In this document: positions 17,412-25,926 of the stretch, one piece after another
Numbering within the stretch: position 1 is the first letter of the stretch
Layout: each line of letters begins with the position of its first letter
NCBI GenBank assembly: GCA_046344715.1
Contig: JBKDKX010000004.1
Coordinates: forward strand, 1-64,000
Reading direction: 5' to 3'
Origin: CAZAQK01 sp046344715
GTDB lineage: Bacteria; Pseudomonadota; Alphaproteobacteria; Rickettsiales; SXRF01
DNA length: 64,000 bases
Translations under genes and position numbers: made by a program
The notes under the pieces: generated by a model
The model's database searches: none
The model's input: the letters and a program-made list of their open reading frames with translations, nothing else
What the model was told of the DNA's origin: nothing

Positions 17412-18692
17412 ATGAAACCAATGCAATTCGTAGGTTGGAAAGACCCACTTGAGGTTGCTGCCGCTATAGGCAGTGACCATATTGTATTGCTTTATTCTGG
17501 CACCAAAACGTCTTATTCAGGTCAATATAGTTATCTTGCTTATGGCTTAAGAGAAAAAATTATCGCCGAAAATTTTTCTGTACTTGAAGCAAAACTTACA
17601 CGAAATAACGCCTGGTATGAGAACGCATGGTTCGGTTATTTCGGCTATGACCTAAAAAACACTCTGGAAGACCTGCCTCGTGAAACGCACGACAGTTATA
17701 TCGCTCTACCTGATATATGTATGATGCGCTTCGGTGCTATATTGCGTTTTGATCATGATGCGCAGCAGGTTGAAGGCTGGTCGGATACTGTCGATGTACC
17801 CTTAGCAAGGAACTTCTCATCGCATACCATCCCGCCTGTAAAGGATTTTCGATCAAATATGACTAATGCAGAATATCGGGATAAAGCCTCGTTGATTATT
17901 GACGCTATTCATAAAGGCGATTTATATCAGGCCAACCTTACCAGAAAGTTTTATGGCGAATTTGACTCGCCAGTGGATAATTTTGCACTATTTAAAAATC
18001 TTTGTACGCAAAGTCCTTCTCCATACAGCGCGTATATTCGTATGCAAGATACCGCCATATGCTCATCAAGTCCTGAGCTTTTCTTGCGTATATCAGATGA
18101 TGGCCGCGTGGAGACACGCCCTATTAAAGGCACATCCCCCAGAATGCCAGATGCAGAAGCTGATCGAAAATCTTTTGAAAGTCTTGCCGCAAGTCAAAAA
18201 GACAGAGCCGAAAACCTGATGATAACAGACCTCATGCGTAACGATCTGGCACGCACATGCGTAGCTGGCAGCGTAACCGTTCAGGATATGTTTGCCGTAA
18301 CATCGCATAGTAATGTGCATCATATGGCAAGTACGGTACGCGGAATAAAAAAGCAGGATTATAGTACGCTTGATATCATCAGACATTGCTTCCCACCTGG
18401 CTCCATGACCGGTGCCCCTAAAATCAAGGCCATGAAATTATGTACGGCTCTGGAAGACATGGCACGCGGTGTCTATGCCGGAGCGATTGGGTTTCTAGGT
18501 GGCACGGGTAATGCTGAATTCTCCGTTGTCATACGTACCATTATTACCCAAGGAACCAGATTCGAATTTCAGGTAGGAGGTGGCATTGTTGCGGATTCAA
18601 CACCGCAAAGCGAAATGCAGGAAACCTTCGATAAGGCAAAAGGGATAATAAATACGCTCAGAATAGCTCCAGAGGTTCTGGAAACCCTCTAA
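17412..18692 (+). CDS. pabB: Aminodeoxychorismate synthase component I
   Basis: Adds ammonia to chorismate to give 4-amino-4-deoxychorismate, the precursor that PabC cleaves to p-aminobenzoate. 426 residues with the TrpE/PabB chorismate-binding domain in the second half: KGDLYQANLTR (about 166-176), RPIKGTSPR (about 236-244), LMRNDLAR (about 273-280), PPGSMTGAPKIKAM (about 329-342) and GGGIVADSTPQSE (about 390-402). The PIKGT motif fits PabB rather than TrpE. The glutamine amidotransferase partner (PabA/TrpG) is not in the window. Confidence 0.92.
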   Translation: MKPMQFVGWKDPLEVAAAIGSDHIVLLYSGTKTSYSGQYSYLAYGLREKIIAENFSVLEAKLTRNNAWYENAWFGYFGYDLKNTLEDLPRETHDSYIALPDICMMRFGAILRFDHDAQQVEGWSDTVDVPLARNFSSHTIPPVKDFRSNMTNAEYRDKASLIIDAIHKGDLYQANLTRKFYGEFDSPVDNFALFKNLCTQSPSPYSAYIRMQDTAICSSSPELFLRISDDGRVETRPIKGTSPRMPDAEADRKSFESLAASQKDRAENLMITDLMRNDLARTCVAGSVTVQDMFAVTSHSNVHHMASTVRGIKKQDYSTLDIIRHCFPPGSMTGAPKIKAMKLCTALEDMARGVYAGAIGFLGGTGNAEFSVVIRTIITQGTRFEFQVGGGIVADSTPQSEMQETFDKAKGIINTLRIAPEVLETL

Positions 18693-18771
18693 TATACCCC
18701 TGTACAGTATATAGCTTGAGTGTCAGAGGCCGATCATTACATATATATAGTATGTTTGTCCAGTTCAAACT

Positions 18772-18815
18772 CCATGCATAAAATGCATGGCTCACTATCA
18801 AAAATATCATTTTTG
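18772..18815. terminator. Two adjacent small hairpins after pabB
   Basis: CCATGCAT (18772-18779) pairs with ATGCATGG (18783-18790), and CAAAAAT (18799-18805) pairs with ATTTTTG (18809-18815). They are 80 bases past the pabB stop in a 228-base gap. The second stem has a run of five T in its 3' arm, so it may act as a weak factor-independent terminator in either direction. Stem strength is low, hence the modest confidence. Confidence 0.4.
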
Positions 18816-18862
18816 TAATTACGTTTCACGCAGTAATCAAGCAGCGTTATTAAAACCATGCA

Positions 18863-18892
18863 TTCATACAATATACCCCGGCATGGTATAAT
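18863..18892 (+). promoter_or_regulatory. Predicted sigma-70-type promoter for the small lipoprotein gene
   Basis: A perfect TATAAT lies at 18887-18892 with TTCATA at 18863-18868, 18 bases apart. The coding start at 18921 is 28 bases beyond the -10 box, with AAGG as a possible ribosome site at 18909-18912. The -35 match is weak (3 or 4 of 6), so the -10 carries most of the evidence. Confidence 0.45.
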
Positions 18893-18920
18893 AGCAACGT
18901 AAACCAAGCAAGGTAAAACT

Positions 18921-19103
18921 ATGACAGCTATACTTCGCATTACCACCAAAGCTCTGCTTATGGTTGTTGCTTTGGTATCACTGCAAGCATGTTCGCCAGC
19001 TTCCGGCACGGATTACACTGCTGTGGCTGAAGCCTATGATACATCGGGTGTAATGCCTGTAACCCCGTATACACGCACCATATTCAGTAGCCATAATTTT
19101 TAG
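18921..19103 (+). CDS. Small lipoprotein, 60 aa
   Basis: A basic start, a hydrophobic stretch (ALLMVVALVSL, about 11-21) and a lipobox SLQAC with Cys24 make this a signal-peptidase II substrate. The mature part is only about 37 residues, rich in Thr, Ser and Tyr, with no known domain. It has its own predicted promoter and is followed by a palindromic repeat, so it appears to be a one-gene unit. The processing prediction is strong; function is unknown. LolC/LolD in this window belong to the system that would sort it. Confidence 0.65.
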   Translation: MTAILRITTKALLMVVALVSLQACSPASGTDYTAVAEAYDTSGVMPVTPYTRTIFSSHNF

Positions 19104-19124
19104 GGTTGTAGACTTGTTTGTATC

Positions 19125-19178
19125 TTCCGTGCCATTGAATGGCATTGGTACTCTTCGCTCTTGCGAATGACAACGGAA
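19125..19178. repeat. Compound palindromic repeat between lipoprotein gene and motA
   Basis: TTCCGT (19125-19130) and ACGGAA (19173-19178) bound the element. Inside are GCCATT-G-AATGGC (19131-19143) and TTCGC-TCTT-GCGAA (19154-19167). The inner sequence reading CTTCGCTCTTGCGAATGAC is similar to the element near 56580-56607, so both probably belong to one dispersed REP-like family. It lies between convergent genes. Confidence 0.7.
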
Positions 19179-19210
19179 ATGCAGAGCTGCGTTAGAGAGC
19201 AACTAAAATT

Positions 19211-20077
19211 TTATTCCACTTTTAAGTTGCTGCTGGCTTCTTCCATTTCGGCAAATGTTGGCTGGTAATAGCTCGGAACGTTAGCACGCCCCATTTCCAT
19301 AGAAACTTGCGGTGCCATACCTTTCAAATGTGCCACTAGTACATCGCGGATGATAAAATAAAACTGCTGTTCCTCATTATGTATGGCCTGATTTTTTGAT
19401 GCAAAAGGCCCTACAATACAATATGCCAGAAATACCCCAAGAAACGTTCCCACCAACGCACCACCGATCATTTTACCCAGAATTTCCGGCGGCTCGTTAA
19501 TACTCGCCATAGTTTTAATTACTCCAAGAACCGCCGCCACAATACCGATTGCCGGCAAAGCATCGGCCATACCCTGCAAGGCATGACCTGGCCCTGCCGC
19601 TTCATGATGATGCTTTTCGATTTGTTTTTCGATCGTATCTTCAATCTGATGTGCGTCTTCCATGCCCATCGTCAGTGTGCGCAGCGTATCGCATATCAAC
19701 GCAAGTGTAAAATGATCACTGACAATCTTGGGATATTGCGCAAAAATTGAACTTTCGCCAGGCTTCTCGATGTGTGATTCCACCGCGATCATCCCTTTGG
19801 ATTTCATCAGTTTGCAAAGCGTAAATAGCAGGCACAATATATCCTTATAATCTTGTTTTTTCCACTTAGGCCCTTTGAATACCTTGATAAGTTCTTTGAA
19901 TGTTTTCTTTGCCACCACGCCTTTATTACCAACAAGGTAAGCGCCAATAGCTCCCCCCATGATCATAGGAAGCTCATGCGGCAGAGCCAACAGAATAATT
20001 TCAATTTTTCCGCCCGCATGGATATATGAGCCGAATACCAGTACAAATGTGAGTATCAAGCCAATTATTGGTAACAT
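19211..20077 (-). CDS. motA: Flagellar motor stator protein MotA
   Basis: Forms, with MotB, the proton-conducting stator that turns the flagellum. 288 residues with four membrane segments at about 2-20, 33-50, 172-192 and 202-224, and a large cytoplasmic loop between the second and third. The conserved prolines that couple ion flow to torque are in ADALPAIG (Pro175) and YCIVGP (Pro224). The start MLPIIGLILTF is typical. MotB, usually next door, is not adjacent: upstream is dnaE and downstream a repeat, so motA stands alone here. Confidence 0.93.
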   Translation of the reverse strand: MLPIIGLILTFVLVFGSYIHAGGKIEIILLALPHELPMIMGGAIGAYLVGNKGVVAKKTFKELIKVFKGPKWKKQDYKDILCLLFTLCKLMKSKGMIAVESHIEKPGESSIFAQYPKIVSDHFTLALICDTLRTLTMGMEDAHQIEDTIEKQIEKHHHEAAGPGHALQGMADALPAIGIVAAVLGVIKTMASINEPPEILGKMIGGALVGTFLGVFLAYCIVGPFASKNQAIHNEEQQFYFIIRDVLVAHLKGMAPQVSMEMGRANVPSYYQPTFAEMEEASSNLKVE

Positions 20078-20159
20078 GGAGGCAAACTAATCCTTACGGT
20101 GAATATCTATTCTTGAGTACTATCAGTTAAATACAAATAAAGGGTTAAAAACAAGTACT

Positions 20160-23100
20160 TCACGCAGCAACTTCCTCTGCGGACAGAACACCTTTAAGCA
20201 CTCGTATTTTATCAAGAATCAAAGGTGAAACATCATACTTCTCTGGCAGCTTAATCTCTGCCACTCGATTTTCAACCTGCGCAGAAAAAGTGACGCTCGC
20301 GCCTGCCTGCTTTGGCTCTCCAAGTAATTCCCGTATGGGCATCAGTACTTCAGGCTGGTCCACCACAATGCGCAACATGGTTGATTGTCTGGCTGTTTTA
20401 GGCCGCTTCGCCCATGCTTCATCGAGAAGTGTAATCTGGGTGGCAATCAGGCGTACTCCTCCCTCATCTGCCTTACCATCCGCATTAATGAGCAGGATTT
20501 TTCCATTTTCCAATAGATCACGATTTTGGTTGATAAGCGTTTCGTTGAATAATGATACCTCATACACCCCTCCCATGTCAGAAAGCTGTAGGAAAGCAAA
20601 ACGTCCCTTATCAGACACTTTAAATTTTTTACCCGTTACAATTCCAGCAATGCGAACAGGCTTGTATTGTCCATCCAATTTTTCAGCAAGGTTTGAAGAA
20701 CTCATTACACGCAGTTGATCAAGCTGCAATTTATACCCCCCAAGGGGATGCGAAGATAAATAAAAACCAATCGCAGAAAACTCATGTTCCAGCTGCTCCA
20801 GTATTGTCCAATCCTGTACTGGCTGTAATACAGGTTTAGAAATCACATTGTCTGAAGCTCCCCCAAAGAGGCTTACCTGCTGACTTTCACGGTCGCGGTG
20901 AGAAGCAATACCATGCGCCATAATCAATTCAAGATTATCATAAAGCTCACGACGATTGCTATGCAACGAATCAAAGGCTCCCGCCTTGACAAGATATTCA
21001 AGCGCACGTTTATTCAAGGCTTCTGCTGGAATACGCGAAACAAAATCAAAAATATCTTTATACGCACCATTCGCATTACGTTCGACAACGACGCCTTCCA
21101 TCGCCTGCGCACCAACATTGCGAATAGCGGCAAGCGCATAGCGAATACCACCATTTTCTACGGAGAATAAGACTTCTGACTGGTTAATATCAGGCATAAG
21201 AAGGGTAACGCCCATATGTACCGCATCTTCACGGAAAATGCTGAGTTTATCGGTATTATGCATGTCATAGGTCATCGACGCGGCGAGAAACTCAACAGGA
21301 TAATTAGCTTTAAGATACGCCGTCTGGTAGGCAATCACCGCATAGGCTGCAGCGTGGGATTTATTGAATCCATACTCCGCAAATTTTGCAATCAAATCAA
21401 AAATGCTGGCAGCCTGTTTTTTATTAACGCCACGCTCCACCGATTTTTCAACAAAAATACTACGCTGTGCTTCCATTTCCTCGCGAATTTTCTTACCCAT
21501 TGCACGACGCAGAAGGTCTGCTTCCCCAAGACTGTAGCCTGCAAGAAGCTGAGCGATTTGCATCACCTGCTCCTGATAGATGATAACTCCAAAGGTTTCT
21601 TTCAGCACCTGCTCCAGCATGGGGTGCAGATATTCGGGCTTCTCTTCGCCATGCTTGCGCGCAATGTAGGTTGGGATATTATCCATCGGCCCTGGGCGAT
21701 AGAGCGACACCAGCGCGATGATATCTTCAAGACAGTCTGGTCTTAATTTTTTGAGGGTATCACGCATACCAGCACTTTCCAGTTGGAACACACCAACCGT
21801 GTTCCCCTTAGAAAGCATCGCGTAGGCAGCTTTATCACCTTCTGGCAAACATGATAAATCCACACTAATACCACGCTGCTCCAGCAACTTTATGGTGCGC
21901 GATAATACAGTAAGCGTTTTAAGACCAAGAAAGTCAAATTTTACAAGCCCCGCACTCTCAGCATATTTCATGGAATATTGTACTACAGGCATATCCGATT
22001 TCGGATCGCGGTACATCGGCACTAACTGATCCAGCGGCCTGTCTGCAATCACCACACCTGCCGCATGTGTGGATGCATGGCGGTTCAGGCCTTCGAGCTT
22101 CAAGCTGATATCAACCAGCTTTTCAACCGTTTCATCTTCCTTAATAGCTGCTTTCAGCATTGGTTCGATTTTAATTGCATCAGCAAGGGTTACAGGGCTT
22201 GCGGGATTATTCGGCACTAATTTACAGATGCGATCCACCTGCCCATATGGCATTTGCATTACGCGCCCGACATCGCGCAGTACAGCTCGTGCCTGTAATT
22301 TACCGAAGGTGATAATCTGCGCCACATGATCACTACCATATTTCTGCTGCACATAACGGATAACTTCCTCACGCCTGTCCTGACAGAAGTCAATATCGAA
22401 GTCTGGCATGGATACCCTCTGGGGGTTTAAAAAGCGTTCAAAAAGCAATCCATAGCGCAACGGGTTTAGATCCGTAATCATCAGCACCCATGCAACCAGC
22501 GATCCTGCACCAGAACCACGCCCAGGCCCAACTGGGATATTATGCTGTTTGCTCCATTTGATAAAATCAGATACAATCAGGAAGTAGCCAGGGAACTTCA
22601 TATTAATAATGGTCTGGAGCTCAAACTCCAACCTTTCCCAATATGCCTTGGCAATTTCCTCTTTTTGCACGTCACTCATGTCTGGAGTGAACACGTGCTT
22701 TGCAAGGCGCTGATGTAAGCCTTCTGTTGCCTGTCTGCGAAGCTCATCTTCTTCGCTCATTCCATCTTTTGCAAATTTCGGAAGCATCGGCGCACGATAG
22801 CTTGCCATGAACGCGCAACGCTTTGCTATCTGCACAGTACTGTGCAGGGCTTCTGGAATATCAGAAAATAAATCCTGCATTTCATCAGCGGTTTTAAGCC
22901 GGTGCTCGGGTGTTAACCGCCTGCGATCTGCTTCGTTTACATAGGTGCCATCGGCAATACATAAAAATGCATCATGTGCTTCATACATATCCTCATCGTC
23001 AAAATAGGCATCATTAGTGGCAACCAACGGAAGATTATATCTATATGCCAGATCTATAAATGCACTTTCTGTCTGGCTTTCTTCTGACAATCCATGCCGT

Positions 23101-23633
23101 GAAAGTTCAATATAAACACGGCCAGTAAAGCATGTAGATAATCTCTGTGTTAACTCATCAGCAACTTTAGTATTACCGGCAAGCAAAGCCTTTCCGATAC
23201 CACCATATATACCCCCTGATAGTATAATGAGGCCTTCACTATGTGCCTCCATATCCGCATAGCTGATAAGTGGCGCATGACCACCTGCCGCCGGTGCGAG
23301 ATATGACTTACTGATAAGCGCCAGTAGATTCTGCCAGCCTGTTTCATTCTGAGCATATGCAAGCAATTGATCTGGCTTTTGTGGCTTTGCCTGCCTGCTG
23401 TCAGAAACAAGATTAGGTTGCAACATAAGGACACAACCCATAATAGGCTGCACGCCTGCGCCTGATGCAGCGAGTGCAAATTCCAGCGATCCAAATAAAT
23501 TACCGTGATCTGTGATAGCAACCGCAGGCATTTTCTGCTTGCCGCACCATTTCACTAAATCTTTAATCGTAATAGCACCCTCAAGCAGGGAATAAGAAGA
23601 ATGCACACGTAGATGTATGAATTCAGGAGTCAT
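20160..23633 (-). CDS. dnaE: DNA polymerase III subunit alpha
   Basis: The replicative polymerase. 1157 residues, the usual DnaE1 length. N-terminal PHP domain begins FIHLRVHSSYSLLEGA (about 5-20) with ITDHGNLFG near 41-49. The palm-domain motifs are GPGRGSGAGSLVAWVL (about 382-397) and MPDFDIDFCQDRREEVI (about 418-434), whose aspartates bind the catalytic metals. The FNKSHAAAYAVIAYQTAYLKANYP block lies about 753-776, a helix-hairpin-helix region follows, then an OB fold near 1000 (RIAGIVTGKKFK). Its ATG overlaps the lolD stop by 4 bases. Confidence 0.98.
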   Translation of the reverse strand: MTPEFIHLRVHSSYSLLEGAITIKDLVKWCGKQKMPAVAITDHGNLFGSLEFALAASGAGVQPIMGCVLMLQPNLVSDSRQAKPQKPDQLLAYAQNETGWQNLLALISKSYLAPAAGGHAPLISYADMEAHSEGLIILSGGIYGGIGKALLAGNTKVADELTQRLSTCFTGRVYIELSRHGLSEESQTESAFIDLAYRYNLPLVATNDAYFDDEDMYEAHDAFLCIADGTYVNEADRRRLTPEHRLKTADEMQDLFSDIPEALHSTVQIAKRCAFMASYRAPMLPKFAKDGMSEEDELRRQATEGLHQRLAKHVFTPDMSDVQKEEIAKAYWERLEFELQTIINMKFPGYFLIVSDFIKWSKQHNIPVGPGRGSGAGSLVAWVLMITDLNPLRYGLLFERFLNPQRVSMPDFDIDFCQDRREEVIRYVQQKYGSDHVAQIITFGKLQARAVLRDVGRVMQMPYGQVDRICKLVPNNPASPVTLADAIKIEPMLKAAIKEDETVEKLVDISLKLEGLNRHASTHAAGVVIADRPLDQLVPMYRDPKSDMPVVQYSMKYAESAGLVKFDFLGLKTLTVLSRTIKLLEQRGISVDLSCLPEGDKAAYAMLSKGNTVGVFQLESAGMRDTLKKLRPDCLEDIIALVSLYRPGPMDNIPTYIARKHGEEKPEYLHPMLEQVLKETFGVIIYQEQVMQIAQLLAGYSLGEADLLRRAMGKKIREEMEAQRSIFVEKSVERGVNKKQAASIFDLIAKFAEYGFNKSHAAAYAVIAYQTAYLKANYPVEFLAASMTYDMHNTDKLSIFREDAVHMGVTLLMPDINQSEVLFSVENGGIRYALAAIRNVGAQAMEGVVVERNANGAYKDIFDFVSRIPAEALNKRALEYLVKAGAFDSLHSNRRELYDNLELIMAHGIASHRDRESQQVSLFGGASDNVISKPVLQPVQDWTILEQLEHEFSAIGFYLSSHPLGGYKLQLDQLRVMSSSNLAEKLDGQYKPVRIAGIVTGKKFKVSDKGRFAFLQLSDMGGVYEVSLFNETLINQNRDLLENGKILLINADGKADEGGVRLIATQITLLDEAWAKRPKTARQSTMLRIVVDQPEVLMPIRELLGEPKQAGASVTFSAQVENRVAEIKLPEKYDVSPLILDKIRVLKGVLSAEEVAA

Positions 23634-24301
23634 GCTATTTTGCCATCTTTCAGATGTACCGTACGACTCATGCGTGCCGCCAGTTCCATATTATGCGTGG
23701 CAACTAATCCGGCAAGGCCACGCTCTTTCATTACCTTCATGAGTAATATAAATACCCCCTCGGCGGTATGCGCATCAAGATTTCCTGTGGGTTCATCTGC
23801 AAGTAATAACGCAGGATCATTCGCCAACGCCCGTGCAATCGCCACACGTTGCTGTTCACCACCGGAAAGTTTGGCGGGCCGGTGTGTAAGGCGTTCAGCA
23901 AGCCCAAGCATACCAAGTAATTCCTGAGATTTTTTCGCGGCATCTGCTGAAGAAACGCCAGCAATCATCTGCGACAGCATCACATTTTCTAATGCAGAAA
24001 ATTCGGGCAGCAAATGATGAAATTGGTAAACAAACCCCACCTTCACGCGACGCAGTGCGGTGCGTTTTAGATCATTGGCAGTTGCCACATTTTCTTCGCC
24101 TATCCACACCTCACCGGAAGTTGGCGTATCAAGCATCCCGGCAATTTGCAGTAGGGTAGTTTTGCCGGAACCAGAGGGTCCAACAAGTGCTACTATTTCA
24201 TTTTTGTTTATGGCTAGATTCAGACCATTTAGCACAGATAATTTCTGTTCACCCTGATCGTAAATTTTGTTGATATTTTTAAGGTTAAGGATGTTACTCA
24301 T
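23630..24301 (-). CDS. lolD: Lipoprotein-releasing ABC transporter ATPase LolD
   Basis: ATPase of the LolCDE complex that extracts outer-membrane lipoproteins from the inner membrane and hands them to LolA. 223 residues. Walker A GPSGSGKTT (about 41-49), Q-loop within YQFHHLLPEFSALENV (about 91-106), signature LSGGEQQRVAIARAL (about 144-158), Walker B LLLADEPTGNLD (about 164-175) and the switch histidine in ATHNMELA. It overlaps lolC by 8 bases and dnaE by 4 bases, a common alphaproteobacterial arrangement. Confidence 0.95.
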   Translation of the reverse strand: MSNILNLKNINKIYDQGEQKLSVLNGLNLAINKNEIVALVGPSGSGKTTLLQIAGMLDTPTSGEVWIGEENVATANDLKRTALRRVKVGFVYQFHHLLPEFSALENVMLSQMIAGVSSADAAKKSQELLGMLGLAERLTHRPAKLSGGEQQRVAIARALANDPALLLADEPTGNLDAHTAEGVFILLMKVMKERGLAGLVATHNMELAARMSRTVHLKDGKIA

Positions 24302-25550
24302 AACGCAGCCCCTCCGCCGGATTCAGGCTAGCCGCACGCCTTGCAGGATAAAGCGTTGCAAGAAAGGAGATAAGCAGCGACATGACGCTTACAAAAATCA
24401 CCTCCGAACCATTCACTTCTGAAGGAAGATGTGAGAGGAAATAGAGTTCATCGGCAAATAATTTGTGCCCCATCATGGATTCCAGCCAAAGCTGGATATT
24501 CTCCGTGTTAAACGCAATGAGCAGGCCGAAAATGATGCCGATGAACGTACCAATTACGCCGACACTCGCACCACAGGCAAAAAATATTTTCATAATAGAT
24601 GCGCGGCTGGCGCCCATGGTGCGTAGTATCGCAACATCTTTCCCCTTCTCGCGCACCAGCATGATGAGGCTGGAGATAATATTAAATGATGCCACCACGA
24701 TGATGAGCATCAAAATCAGAAACATCACATTGCGCTGCACTAGCACTGCCTGCAAAATATGGCTGTTCGAGGTCTGCCAGTCATACACGCGCATACCGGA
24801 AATTTGCTGATTTATTATGTAAGCCTTGGCTTTTGCAGCACTAGGATTCTTGAGCATTACTTCAATGCTGCTAGCATTATCGCCGCCATTATCACGCAGC
24901 TTGAAATATACCTGCGCTTCTTCAAACGGCATCACAATCAGACCATTATCATACGAGAACATACCGATAGAAAATATACCCACCACGGAGTATGCCTTAA
25001 CGCGTGGCATGAGGCCTGCAACGGTTGCGCGCCCCTCTGGTGAAATGAGCGTAATCTCATCACCTAACCTTAAGCCCAAACGCTCCGCCATACGGTTGCC
25101 TATTACCACGCCCTCACCCGATTGCATGGCATCAAGACTACCTTCCTTCATTCGGGTGGAAAGCAGGGGCTTATATTTCAGGTCTTCAGCGCGAAAGCCA
25201 ACGGCCATCGCCCCCATCGCCCTACCCTTGTTGCTGGCCATAATCTGCCCTTCCACTTTGGGAAGTGCACTGGTAACACCCTCTATGCCTGCTAATTTCT
25301 TGCTTAAGGCATCATAATCGGCAACGCCAGCCGCCGCATTGGCATACACGGTTACATGCCCTTCTAAGCCTATGATGCTGCGGATCATTTCCGAGCGCAC
25401 ACCGTTCATGACGGAAAGCACGACAATGAGCGTCATCACCCCCAGAGCAATACCCACCAACGAGAACATGGCTATGACCGAAATAAACCCCTCCTCGCGG
25501 CGGGCGCGAAGATAGCGGAAGGCAACCATGCGTTCAAAAGCTGTGAGCAT
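24294..25550 (-). CDS. lolC: Lipoprotein-releasing ABC transporter permease LolC/LolE
   Basis: Inner-membrane permease of the Lol complex, 418 residues. The N-terminus FERMVAFRYLRARREEGFIS is the family signature. Membrane segments at about 24-48, 270-297, 318-345 and 380-402 flank a large periplasmic domain (about 50-265), the FtsX/MacB-type layout. SLIMLVREKGKDVAILRTMGAS (about 293-314) is the cytoplasmic coupling region. Many alphaproteobacteria use a single LolC/E-type permease (sometimes called LolF) as a homodimer; only one is seen here. Confidence 0.92.
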   Translation of the reverse strand: MLTAFERMVAFRYLRARREEGFISVIAMFSLVGIALGVMTLIVVLSVMNGVRSEMIRSIIGLEGHVTVYANAAAGVADYDALSKKLAGIEGVTSALPKVEGQIMASNKGRAMGAMAVGFRAEDLKYKPLLSTRMKEGSLDAMQSGEGVVIGNRMAERLGLRLGDEITLISPEGRATVAGLMPRVKAYSVVGIFSIGMFSYDNGLIVMPFEEAQVYFKLRDNGGDNASSIEVMLKNPSAAKAKAYIINQQISGMRVYDWQTSNSHILQAVLVQRNVMFLILMLIIVVASFNIISSLIMLVREKGKDVAILRTMGASRASIMKIFFACGASVGVIGTFIGIIFGLLIAFNTENIQLWLESMMGHKLFADELYFLSHLPSEVNGSEVIFVSVMSLLISFLATLYPARRAASLNPAEGLRYE

Positions 25551-25606
25551 AAAGTGGTTTATTAGAGTTAGAATTATACTTAAAACTTATAGGGCATTTA
25601 CCGGAC

Positions 25607-25635
25607 TTGGCAAATATATACATTTGCGCTAGAAT
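25607..25635 (+). promoter_or_regulatory. Predicted sigma-70-type promoter, possibly for a leaderless mRNA
   Basis: TTGGCA (25607-25612) and TAGAAT (25630-25635) are separated by exactly 17 bases. The ATG of the next gene is at 25642, six bases after the -10, so transcription would begin at or very near the start codon. No Shine-Dalgarno sequence is visible. Box matches are 5/6 and 5/6. Confidence 0.5.
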
Positions 25636-25641
25636 GAGCCT

Positions 25642-25926
25642 ATGAAAACACTCGGATTACTTTCCCGCGTTGCCGAAGTCATGGCTCCTGAATCGCAGGG
25701 CGTGCGTGATGCTGCAAGAAGCGCAGAAGATGCGGGCTATTCCGCTGTTTCTTTGTCTGCACTTCCTTTGGGGCTTAATTTAAGCGCGGGTATGGCAAAC
25801 CAACTCAATGGCTCTATGGCAGAAATTTCTCGTGCAGACCTTGGTAATGTGAGCAAAGGCATTCCCAGCGATGCCCCAATGCCACAACGCGACCTTAGCC
25901 GCGATTCAGGGATGAGCTTGGGTTAG
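25642..25926 (+). CDS. Hypothetical protein, 94 aa
   Basis: Unrecognised small protein, rich in Ser, Ala, Gly and Met. A helix-like first half (RVAEVMAPESQGVRDAARSAED) is followed by a low-complexity second half without aromatic residues. No signal peptide or membrane segment. It is the only plus-strand gene within the leftward mce-proS-lolC-dnaE run, and its stop overlaps the proS 3' end by 4 bases. The near-consensus promoter directly upstream supports expression. It could also be a chance frame, so confidence is moderate. Confidence 0.5.
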   Translation: MKTLGLLSRVAEVMAPESQGVRDAARSAEDAGYSAVSLSALPLGLNLSAGMANQLNGSMAEISRADLGNVSKGIPSDAPMPQRDLSRDSGMSLG

